From: Agarophyton chilense
Lineage: Eukaryota; Rhodophyta; Florideophyceae; Gracilariales; Gracilariaceae
DNA: 64,000 nucleotides
Assembly: GCA_030374765.1 (NCBI GenBank)
Contig: JARGXX010000095.1
Location: 2,294,001-2,358,000 of the forward strand
Reading direction: 5' to 3'
A model generated the notes under the pieces. It saw nothing but the letters and a program-made list of their open reading frames with translations, did no database searches and had not been told where the DNA came from. The position numbers were made by a program, and so were the translations under genes. Below, in pieces: positions 30,634 to 42,400 of this stretch (position 1 is its first letter; each line of letters begins with the position of its first letter).

Positions 30634-33600
30634 TTCGTACTTTTTCTTTTTAGCGAAACAATTGTTCAAGCATATTGACGTATTATCCATTGTTCAATTT
30701 TGTGATTACACTGGTTGTTTTCTTAAATATTTCGTTATGCTTTGTTCATTGTTTGCTACGTAAAAGTGTCAGCTGAATTGTTTTCAGATTTTACGATTCC
30801 AATGTCAGATATTTCATTCCTTTCAAAAGCTTCACGGGCTGCCGAACCATCGATTAATAGTCATTTTTAAGCTGTAGATGAAGCTTTTTTGATGACAACG
30901 AAAAGGCTCTTGGAATCAATGAACATTTTAATTGGAACTATTTGATCGATTAAAGTTTCCAGGTCCATTTTAAGCGTGTATGCAAAATCAAAAGCATCTG
31001 CAAAAGAAAAAACTTCACCTTCTAATGCAGACATCACAACTCGTCGGCTCTTCTACCTCTTGTAATGAATAATGTTACAACGATGGGAGTGATCAGCCAA
31101 TAGAATGAGGAAACCAAGTTGGTAAGTACTATCTTCATTATTCGCAAATAAAAAAACACTGTATGCTCATATACAGAGAGAGAGTTTGGATCTAGCTTCA
31201 CAAACTTCAAAGTATTTTTTTGGTCTTGAATCTCCTTAATGACCTTATTCATTCTTCGTCCAATGGATTTAGTAAACATCTCTCTGTGACGTGAGCAGTT
31301 TTGTTCACGAAGAAAGAAATGTATGGAATTGTGTTGAGAAGCCAAAAAAGTTGAGCACTTTTAGATCTGAACTCTGCATAGTCATTGTTTTTTTCCATTG
31401 GCATCATTCTTTTCTTGAAATTTTGTTTTGATGAATTTCGTACTGTTCTCGGTTGGCCGAAACTTGAGTTCCACCGAATTTGAAAGAACCAACAACTCTG
31501 TCTCGTGATTCGAAACGTTCTAGAGTTTTGTTTTTGAACTTCATAAATTCATCTTCACCAGTAAAAACTGAGTCGTCAACATATGATCCACTGATTTCAA
31601 AGAGATGACCTTCAGATTTCTTGAAAAAACAGGAAAGGTCACCTTTCATTGCAGTCATTTCCAGTTCTTCTTCTGGTAGATGTGACATAATGGTCTAATT
31701 CCAATAATCACAGGCATCTGCTAAACCATACAGTGGTTTGATAAGAAGGAGGAGACCATCTTTGGATATACCCATGTCCTTGGGAGGTCGTATGTATACC
31801 TTTCGAGTAAAATACTGATTATTCTGAATGTAGGCTTGGGTAACATCGTGACTCCATACCCTGTAGTCGAACATTGCAGCGATTGTCATAATAAGGCGAC
31901 CTGTACTATTGCGAAAGGTAGCAACATTATGCACTAAGAAGTTCTGTTCCTTATCGGAAAATCCTTGGGCCCCAAGTCTCACCTTATGAATTTCTTCTTT
32001 AGTGCTTGGTTTCTTGATTGCTAATACAAATCTAGATCATATAATGTTAGCATCTTTGGGAATTAAACTACGTGTGACACCTTTAAAGTATCTCTTCGCT
32101 TTAAACCATAAATTTCTTTCTTTTTGGCTTCTGAGAACTTTGGGGAATTACAACGAGAATCACTTGGTTTCAGGGTTTCAGTAATATATATTGATTCTTC
32201 ATCGTTGCCCGTGATTCCTTCAATTCCGTCTGAGAACTCTTTTTAACACGTAGTTAAGGATATTCTCGAAACCATGAGGAATTGGCATTTCAGAATTGAC
32301 TTCAGAATTTTCGGAAATATGGGGTTTGGTTTGCGTAATACTAAGTTGTATTTCCTGGCCATTTTTCTTTTTCACGAAAAATTGTTTGCCTGTAACTCTA
32401 ATTACTTCAAATGGTCCAGTCCATCGAGGTAGCTCTTTTTCTCGATAGATCAAAACTTTTTGTCCTGCTTTGAAATCGTGGTGAACGGCTTCTGGAAGAC
32501 GTGATTCAAGATTCCGTTTCAGTCTTATTTCATTCGCGATAATTTCCTTTTCCGAACGAGCAGTCAACAGATCTCGCAAACGATCCTCTTGATCCGGTAG
32601 CTTTGTATGAATGCCAGGAAATCTTGGCAATGTGCCGAAGACTAGGAGCGATGGAACCAGACATTCCGGGTTCATGGTGACATTTATAGCTTTCACAGCT
32701 GTGGCGAGAATTAAGTTTTCGTTTGAAATGTTGACATCGAACTTGATTTTGTAATGTATTCGCCTTAAAGGATCATGATATCTTTCGCCAGCACCGATGG
32801 AGTTATGACTTTCTACTGGAGATAGAATAAAATCGATGCCAAATTCATTCATAATTTCCTTCCATCGAGAAGACGTAAAAGCTGAGCCTTGGTCAAAATG
32901 GATAGAGTCGGGGTACCCAAAGTATACTGTTGCCCAACATTCTAGGAAAGTGTTCCAAATGTCTTCAATAGATTTTCCATCTAAAAAGCGGGCGGCTCCA
33001 AAATGGGTATGTATATCAACCACATGCAACACCGGTTTATTGTCTACGAAAAATAGATCCATAGCGAGATCGTTATTAAAAACAACTCCTTGAGAAAAGG
33101 AAAACCGAAATCTTTGTGGTTTTGGGGTAAAACGTTGACACGTTTGACAAGTCTTTGAAATGTCTTTTAGCAAGTTTCGTATTTCAGCATTGGCTTCTTC
33201 GGGGTTTGCTCTTTTCAGGAGGTTAAACAGCTTCTGTACCGAGGGGTGATAAAAATGTAGATGCATTTATCTGAGTTCTGCTTTTGTTAAATGGGCTTTG
33301 TATTCGTTCCAGTCAATATATAGATGACCAAGATTTCGAATGACGGGCATTTACCATCCATTCGTATAGATCAGAAGGTTCTCTATATTGTCAACATAGA
33401 TTCTTTCTCTGTCAAGAAAATCTAGTCCAAGCAGTAATGGAACATTGCATCTGATCACGTATACGGTGAGCTTGAGTACTCTACCGCCCGGGGCGCAGAT
33501 TGGAATGGGTATCTGGCCAATACTGCAGAAGGTGGAACTGCCAAGTCGAAAACGAATTTTCAAAGGTTTTTTTTTAAAACCTTAATCCATAACGATTGCA

Positions 33601-36600
33601 ATAAGCTTTGGCTTGCTCCTTGCCAATCACAGTACGTTGTGCTCCAATATATAGACATCCACCATTGAACTCGTTGGAGGTTTCAAAATCGGTATCCACA
33701 TTTGTAACCTTACAACATTTAAACTTGCGTTTGAATGGTTTTTTGGATTTTATGCGCTGAGCCTTTGGGAACTTCTCGAATTTTGTTCAAAAATCCACGC
33801 ATAGAAGAGTTCCTCATTAAAAATCCGGTTTCGGGGTTGAAGTCTCGGCGTCAATGTTGGTAAAAATGTTTTCAACAGCATAATCGGTTGAGTCTTCTGA
33901 ACTTGCGCTTATGTTGTCTTCTGTTTTTTTTCATGTTGAAGATTGTGTCGACATCCTCGGTTTCTGAATCATCTTCAATCTGTTCGCATATTTCGTAAAG
34001 TACCTGTTTCAAAGCACGGTTCTGATCAGAGTATTGCTTGGTTTTTTGATAAAGCTGTACTTTCCTTGCAGCGATAGCGGCTAAGTCCTTTGGATGCCGA
34101 CAATATCGCAAAATATGTCCCTTTGCACCGCAATTGAAGCAAGTTCTCTCATTCATTTTAGGCTTCGTATCGTTCTTGTGGCGGCCATATCTAACAGGAG
34201 GAAGATAGCATTTCGATGAAGACTGATAGAGAACATCTGCGGATGTTTTAGAGAAGTTGAATACACGAATGGAAATTCGTGCGTTTGCCTCTTCCTTTTC
34301 GCGCTGAATAGCACATTCTAGCTGTGTGTAGAATTCTTGGTAGGAAAGGGTTTCTGAGTCCAATCAGCTAATTGGATTACTAGCCCATGAATGTCGAATA
34401 ACTGCTTTCCTAAGATAAGATATCTTGTTTCCCTCAGTACGACAAGGTGGTAGACCTTCAGGAGCTAATTTCGATATATCTGAATCTAATTTTTCAATGG
34501 ACTGAGTTGCCGTAGATTCCTCTGATTGGAAGGTGTCAATTCGTATGTTCATCAAACGAATGTCAATGCGCTTCTGTTTAGAGGTGGAATGAAAATTTGC
34601 TTCAATGAGGTTTATAGCATCAGCAGGAGATTGAGCTTTTTGAACGACGTGGTTATTGAAGAAACGCTTTGCATTATCCCTTAGAATACTATGCATAAGT
34701 TGAACATGTTTGTAATCAAGTACCATGTAATCCTCTGGTGCAATACGATATTCGTTATAAAAATCGATCCAAGATTCTCCAATGGCTTCGGAAAACTTTG
34801 AGTTTTTGTCTTTGCAGCACATTGCCAGATTGTGTGAGATCTTGGGAAGATCTACGTTGTTAGTGCTCACTCCGATCGTTTGCGAAGGGATGTTAGAGTG
34901 GTTATTCATAGTTGGAATACGTGTTGGACTTGAGAAACAGGTATTTGCTCGGAGTATGGAGCAAAGGTTAAAGACGCTGTTGAAGCCTGAGTTGTTCCTT
35001 CAGCAACGGCTCGGTCTTCGTTCTTGACGTAGATCGTAAGTTCTAGACGGTTCATAGTTCTTCCAGAAGGGTGATGGGCCAATTCGACGCCCAGTTTCCG
35101 TACAAGACGAGTAATTGAGCTTAACAAAGCCACATTGCATGATATTTGGTGATTAAATAATATATCAGGTGAATAGTCTCCTGTAATGAGATTCACGAGC
35201 TGATTCCCAGTGACATCGGGTAGATTGGCCAAGTAACTCCGGATAGTGTCCAACAGATTCTTCTTAGATGAATGACTGATCACCAGTGAACTTCCAAACA
35301 CATTACTTGCACCACCGGACATCTTTCGAACAGTCGGGGATGTCGCAAAATTAACATCCGGTATTGGAGAAGGAATCGAGGATCCTGTAGGGGGAAATGG
35401 AAGCCTACTGTTGGCTGGTGTCTGGAATGGTGTATTAGAAGCAGACGGTTTATCACCGGATGTATTCGGTTGGTCCCTTGCGGAATCTTGAGATCTAGTA
35501 ATGACCATAAGTTGATATATGAATATTGTCTAGATTGATTGTGTCTTAAGCTGCCGTGCAAAGAATAAAGTACTTTTTCTAATTTCTTTTCAACAAAGCA
35601 CTTTTTACTCAAATATGATTTTTCTTATTCCTAAGAGTAGAACAATCACGGCGGCTATGAAGATGAACCCTGAGGTCGTGAGCTTCAGTAAATGATGTTG
35701 CAAACGCGGCAGTGAATATTTTCACGCGTATAGTTGGTCCGGCGAAGCTTGTGTTGATGACTTTTCCTTTCTGATGCGATTCCAGCTGCTGAATACTATG
35801 AACAGAAATGTTACAAACAGCACAACGCTTAAACGCACGTTTCCTCAGAGGGGGCTTGTTTTTACGATGCTCTCCTCGATTAGAGACGCGGAGAATGTGT
35901 GGCGATCACCTCTCCGAGAGGATCTCTTTAGAAGGGAAACGAGAGATGGAAGGCATTTGTGTAGTGATAGGAAGGCTTTCAGTGTTGCTGGTTTGTTTCG
36001 AGCTTTCGTCACTTAAGCTTTCGTCAGCTTCAACCGCTTCGTGTTCGATAACACTCGGTACGCGCGCGTAATAGCTATTTCGGTTGTTATCACGCACGTG
36101 CTGGACTCTAGAATCGGACGAATATTCGGAAGATGATTGAGACCTTGGCACTGTATGTAAGAAAAATTCGGTCAGAAAATGTTACACACATGCAGTATTC
36201 GCTCTGACGGAGAGAGCAGACACCTGCGACAGCGTTCGGACTGCCGATGGGTCGCTTGCGGCGAAGGAAAAGGGGTGGTAGAGCTACAACACCAGCGAGC
36301 TGGAAGTGGGGTGTAAGGCCACTACTCGCCAGCGAGGGTGAACAGTGCAACTGTAAAACGTTGATGGAACGTAGGTACGAGACGGCTCGTGAAGTGGTTG
36401 GGGGCTGACTATATATTATAGCTCGTCCGGATCTCCGGTTAAGGAATCCTAAGCGAGGAACAGAATAGTCATGATGCCCATGTTGTATCCTTTTCTTGGA
36501 GTCGGCGCTCAACTCTGGTACACTATATACTGTGTACCAGGGTGAGTGCCCAAATAAACATATAAATAATACCCAGTGGTCAGCCACTTAGCCAAACCAC

Positions 36601-37170
36601 TGTATGGGTACGGTCCCTAATGGACGTCTAGCTACAAAGGGTAGTAAAACTGGCCACGTGGATCGCCACTACATGCGCCGTTGCAAGCCACTCCACTCGT
36701 GATACCACGTATTCCAACAATGTACCCTGCCTCCTGGCATCCTACGCGGTGTGCCGTTTCATATCACAAGTCTGATGATCTCACTCACTTATGAGTTCCA
36801 ACCGCGACTTCGCGAAAAATCAGCATATCGGATTCCCCGGCATAGTAGAATACTACAACACAATACCAAAAAGAAGGTATAAAAAAACTTAATTTTTACT
36901 GCGCCACTCTTGGCTTTATAAACTTTTTTCAAAGTTACCACCGGTATCACCTCCGACTACTAGCAGCGACGGGTGCAGAGTAGCCAGAAGAGAGTAACAG
37001 AAAAGTACCAAAAAAGAAAACAAATCCAGAAAATTCTCCACGTTTTAACGTCAAAGCCACTTCTCGGATGTTCAAACTTGAAAAATCGGGGTTGAAAAAA
37101 TAACGTTTGAAAAAATTACAGAAAAACAAATCCAAAAAATTTATTCAAAACGCGCACATAAATTCCGGAA

Positions 37171-37670
37171 TGTTGTGGAAACGGCGATTCAGTGTAAGCA
37201 GTGCAGAACGCGGCGGTGCGGCGGAATCGGTGTAAATGGCGTAGACGGCGGCGGTGCTGAGAAATCGATGTTAACGGCGTAGAAAGCGGCGGTGCGGCGG
37301 AATCGATGTAAACGGCATAGAAAGGCGGCGCGAGAGCAAGACGAACGAGAAGGACGGTGACGGTGATGAAGTTGTTGTAGTAGAGAAAATTGAGAGTTGT
37401 TCAGTCGAATGATGTCGGACAAGAGAAGTAGTTCTCTTGTTCCGAGCTCTTTCTTAGTAGCTGGGAGCTTGGTGTTGGTCTTTACCGCGCCAAGTAAGCA
37501 GCTTCATTCTAATTCAACGTCTCCTAGGTTAGAGTACTAATTCAAATGAAAGATTCAATTTCGTGTCTATCTAACGTTCGTTACTTCGAACTACATTGCA
37601 ACCTACGCAGCTATCTACAATAGATTGCGTGTTGTAATTCTACATTCCCTCTCGCGAGATGTCTTCAACA
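37171..37670 (-). repeat. Right (5') LTR of element A
   Basis: 500 bp, TG...CA. Contains three tandem copies of a 38-bp unit at 37206-37319, which explain its extra length relative to the left LTR. Confidence 0.85.
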
Positions 37671-39001
37671 GACAAAGAATTCTTCACCAACGCTGACCTA
37701 TCTACATCATTCTCGTCGATTTGCAAAGCCCAGCAGTGCCAGTGCGGCATCTGCAGCCATTCTGTTTTCCTTTCCACTGCCGTTTGACTTCCGGGGCCTT
37801 TTCTTCCAAAGCTCCAACAGAGAGATGTCATCATTCTCATCTCCACCACTGCGTTCACAAACGTTCTGCGTTAAAACAATGCTTTCGGTCCTACCTCTCG
37901 TATGTTTTTGCGTCATTTGTGCTTATCGCTTCTCAAAAATGTTCAAATTCTGCATATTCTTCAAGACTTTTTCGCCTCGTCAAACATTGGCCAGGTGCAC
38001 TGGAAAAACTCACAGCGTTGTTCCTCATTATATGGATCGGTGCTCTTAACGGATTTGTATCCCATGAAATTCGATATGTTGAGCAACTGTTTCGTAGAGA
38101 CTTCTCAACAAGAGCAACGCCTACTGTGGAACCATTTCTCTTCTGCACACTGTCATTAACTCTCGAGTACAAAAATCTATCACTCTTTTGAAGATTCATT
38201 GTCAACACGTTTGTAATCGAGATTGAGTCACAATCTGATACTTTACGGAAGTCTTTGAGTCTCTCTTACAAACTTTCGAAGAATTGGAAGTTCATCGGCC
38301 ACAAACCTTTATCGAAGAAGCTCTGATTCACAATTTGTGAGGTTGAAGCCAGAAAACCTGCGACACCAAGTTTGAGTTTGAGGGCATTTTTTTAAGAGCT
38401 GTATAATTCGGTTTGCATTAGCATGTTTCTGGCCTCTCACGTTCATTCCTTGAAATTTTTGTTGATGTGAGAGTCACAAGGTTGCAGGAAATGAGACGTC
38501 TTGGCTGGAAGTTGGAGAATTGTAATACTGGCTTCTTGGCAGTACCGAATCCACTCATGGCCTTTTCGGCAGCTATGACCCTATGTGGGAAGCAGAATAG
38601 AGTGGGAACCGGGTTAAAAACGTTTGCGGAATGCGTTGGAATGGGCCATGAGTTCGGGCATTATTTGACTAGTCATCGATCCCTCCCTCATTTGAACAAA
38701 CTACTCGAGTGTTGCCTGGGATCCACTCAAAACATGTCACCCAATGAAGCGAGTGTGGCCATAGGGCTTTCCTATCGGCACTGATTGGCAGTTTCCAGAA
38801 CGGTATGAATTTCTCTCACGCAGCTACAAAGAATGGTGGAGGAACGAACCCCGATTCTGAAAAATATCTACCGCGGTGAGGTGCACACTATTGGTTTTGA
38901 TGTTGTCGCGTCTTCTTACGAGATTAAAGTTGACAGTGGTGAAGACCTTGACTCGTTTTCTACATTTGGCGTTAACGGTGATGTCGTCCAGGTTACGGGG
39001 T
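37671..39001. other. Spacer between elements A and B, with undetermined coding remnants
   Basis: A minus-strand frame near 37.7-37.9 kb (DDISLLELWKKRPRK...ADAALALLGFANR) and plus-strand frames at 38467-38784 and 38833-39001 look protein-like but match no family I know. The last of these is interrupted by element B, which landed in it. Confidence 0.4.
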
Positions 39002-39006
39002 TTGGG
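39002..39006. repeat. Target-site duplication of element B, left copy
   Basis: TTGGG, identical to 49177-49181. Confidence 0.85.
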
Positions 39007-39452
39007 TGTAACGCAATGACGGGTGGGTCAGCGTAAGAGTCTCGACCGGTGGTAGCGTGGTAGAGCGGGTCCTAAGGTTCGAATCCTTGACAGAGACACT
39101 CCCAGAGTACATGGTGCAATGGGCTGGTGTTTACTGCGTAGTTCTACAGGTTGGAGCTACGGAAACGATGGCTTGAAGACCAAAGGGTCGAACTAATATA
39201 CCAAAGAGGGTTATTTAGTATCCTAACGGTTCCTACCGTACTCTAAAAGAGAAGCATCAGTCGAGACAAGTAAATAGTACTGGCGAGGCGCTGAGATCTC
39301 CCTGGCACTGTACTGCTAATCTTTTACACTACTTACAATAAATTAATAATCTACATGAGAACACCTGAGGTCGACCCGTACACGTGCCACCTGCCAGATC
39401 CTTCGGGGCCTGGCAGCTCACAGGGCTCAACAGTTATCATCTCTCCTTCACA
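39007..39452 (-). repeat. Left (3') LTR of element B
   Basis: 446 bp from TGTAACGCAATG to CTTCACA. Holds tRNA-like A and B boxes on plus at 39058-39069 and 39076-39086. Confidence 0.93.
39058..39086 (+). promoter_or_regulatory. tRNA-like pol III A/B boxes in the left LTR of element B
   Basis: TGGTAGAGCGGG (near-consensus A box), then GGTTCGAATCC (perfect B box) after 6 bp. The boxes are closer together than in a tRNA gene, so this looks like an internally shortened tRNA-derived promoter. They point opposite to the retrotransposon's coding strand. A TTTT run follows at 39322. Confidence 0.55.
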
Positions 39453-42400
39453 TATCTCCCTCCTTAGGACTCCACCGTCACGGCGAAGTCCAGATGGCCT
39501 CGTGATTGACCAAAGGGATGCGAGCACTCCGTTGCTCCCGTTACCTTTGCGCGCGAGGGGACGTGGCGTCGTCGTCGCCTGCAGGAATGCGGGGGAGCGC
39601 GAGCTGACCACTGGCGCCGAAGGGGAATTAATATGCCTATGGACGGAAACGCCCGCGCGCCGTGAGCGCTGGCCATAGGGGCATCGCCGGCGTATTCCTT
39701 GCGTCGCGTTGCCGAGGCGGTCGATTAGCTTCTTCCTTAGTCTCGGTTCTTCCTTTGGCGACCCTCCGCGCTTCTTCCACTGTGGTTAACGCCTTTAATT
39801 CCGTCCGGGTCGATTCCATCACCTGGTTTTGCTATTGTGGTACTTTTCCATTGGTCGCGCGCAATGGCGGACCTGCCTCATAAGACCGTCGGATACGCCG
39901 TACTTCCATCGAACTATGTCTCCTCCATCGGCTCTCCCATTTATTTCCCGGCAAACCAACCTGGGGTCAGCGGTACGATGACATCAAACAACCCAGCGGA
40001 GAGCTCCTCGGGATACCAAGTGGCCTACGAACGTCCTGTGGACCGCTATGAACATACCATCGGACGAAAGCCGCGGGCAGTGCGTCATGCCGTTCTTCCG
40101 TCCTCTATGGAATAATACCAAAGGTTTGCCATATGTATCTCGACGCCCGAAAGATTGCCAAGATACCCTATTTCGGGAGGGGCAGCAAGGACGCGGGCAG
40201 CGTCTCGTGGTATAGCCGATGGTTGCATTGTCCTGTGGATCCGCGTTCTGCGACGCGATGTCGAACCCTCTTCCGAGCGGACATGCCGTACGTCGGCTGC
40301 GAGGAGGAAGCCGACTACCAGTTCAGGGTGAACAAACCGCTTTCGGATCTATATACGCGTGTCATCTCGCCTCATGTGCGCTTTCCTCCGACTGGTCAAA
40401 ACTCTTGGCGCTTATGTGCTTCCGGCCACCGTACGAACACTTATTCTGGATGTCCAACCGGGTCTATCGGAACGAGATGCACGAGCCCGATGGTCGACTG
40501 CGTCAGTCCCTGTGGTTATTCTTTTGTTGGCACCAAGTGGATTTCCACGACATGAGCCCCGACAAACGCCTTTCGTTGCACCTCTCGCTTCCCCACGAAG
40601 AAGAGATCCAATTGGCCATGTATTGGCGTGTCTCGCCGCTCCTTCTGGTTCCCACGCTGTCCGTGGTGGCGTACAACTCGTCCCAACTCATGGGAGCTGA
40701 CAATGACCGAAGGTAGTGGCTGTCCTGGCAGTTACTCTTCGTTGAGTTCGGTGTGACGTCCCTGATGCCCTTTCTGGATACCGCAAAGTACGGAATCCGT
40801 GGTAATGTCCGTTCGGAGGATTGAAGAGTGTGGTACGATGAGAACATACCCGGTCCTCGAAGTCGCCTAATTCCGCTCCCAGACATCATGATCCGCTTTC
40901 TAAGGAACCTGGGCATCCAGAATATCGTTCGTGGGACCCAGTTCGACGTCGAGGAGACAGAGGCCCTTTTGGACCATGTCTTAGAGGTGGAGTGGGGCAA
41001 GACTCCCGTGTTGCTTTGGTATGACTGGGATACCTACTCATTCATGCCGATTCCGCTGCATCCTCGGGGTCGGGACGACACTCGTGCCGATCCTGCCACG
41101 CCTTTGAGGAATCAACCATCAGACATTCCGAGGCGTCATGTGCCCGACTATTATCCGAAGGCCATTGATTTCAATTCTCTGTGCTTCGAGCCTGATTTGG
41201 ACGCCACGCCGTTGGTTCCTGCTGGTATGTCCGACGGAGAATCCTTCGGTTGAGATCCCTTCGTCCTACCCGTGGAGAGCATTCATCCTCCGGTTGGATC
41301 CGTTGTGGTGTTGCCGACCGCTTGCCCTCCTCTGTCTCCTCCGGGCTCTGCTCCTCAGGATGAGCTCTCCTATGAGCCGCCCGTCGCCCAAGTGAATATT
41401 GCTCCTGGCGAGGTTACTGTCGAAACCGAAAGTACTGTAAGCGAGGCACTTGCTCAAACGTCCACCGGGGGCGTCGACATCGCTCCGTCCTCTCCGTTGG
41501 TCCACTCTCCTGCTTCGGTCACTGCAGCAGCCGCGGATCTCCGTCATGTCTGCCGTACCGTTGGTATGACGGCCTCGATCTACATTGCGACAGTCCTGAG
41601 GGAAGCCTGATCCTGGGCACTTCACTCGGCTCGCTACACCCCGGTTGTCTAACAGGGTCAGGACCTAAAGTCCGCCATGGTCAATATTCTGCAGCAGAAT
41701 GGGTAGGTGATGTCGCAGAGTGTTACTGCCGACTTGTATGCCCGATATGATCTCAATTTGAGTGACCGGGAAGATCCCGATGGTGGCAATAGTTCCTCAG
41801 GAGAATCCCCGCCGAAGAAGCGTGCCCGGCTCGCTGGGTCCGGTTCTGGTGGTCTAGTTGGCTCCTTGGGTGATCCCAGTCTCGGTTTCACTCCGGCAGG
41901 TTCAAATTAGGACGACGGACTTACTCCTGCGCCGCCCCAGTGAGTCCGGTTGGTGTTCGGAGCGCTTCCGCGAAACTTGAGGACATACCGAGGGCTATCA
42001 GGCCTCTGTTAATTACTCGAATAAGATAAATAAAGTAGTGCTTGTGCTTTCCCAAGGTCTTTCTTGTACCTCAAACGTGCGTGCCTCAAGACGGCGTCCA
42101 AGGTTGAGAGCGTCTCAGGCTTTCCTCAGGTGTCTCCGAAGGACTGAACTGGTTCCCTGATGCGGGATCTACGACGAACCGTCGTGCTCCAGCGAACCGT
42201 CGTGTCGGGAGGCGGTTTGGGAGGCGTTTTGGAAATATGCGGACCAATGGTTGGGTTGCCCCCTGCTGAAGGCCGCGCTCCGAGTGGCCGATTTTGCGCC
42301 AATAGCGGGCGATAAAATTAGCCGGAATGGTTTGAGGCTCTTGCCAAGTATCTTCCTCATGTGTGTAGCCGAACCAACAGACGCGATAGCGCATAGTTCC

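Larger units (their letters stand above)
30208..37670 (-). mobile_element. LTR retrotransposon fossil A, Ty1/copia order
   Basis: Flanked by direct LTRs beginning TGTTGTG and ending TTCAACA. Coding parts on minus, in copia order: gag with a zinc knuckle of CFNCGAKGH type (about 33.9-35.5 kb), protease (about 33.4 kb), integrase with HHCC-type N-terminus and catalytic core (about 32.2-33.3 kb) and reverse transcriptase with a YVDD-type active site (about 31.4-32.0 kb), then a weak RNase H region. A purine-rich tract lies beside the left LTR, the expected polypurine tract. A leader of about 1.7 kb separates the right LTR from gag. The element is broken, with roughly ten or more breaks. No target duplication is visible. 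LTRs differ at about two dozen of 360 aligned bases by eye, suggesting moderate age. Confidence 0.88.
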
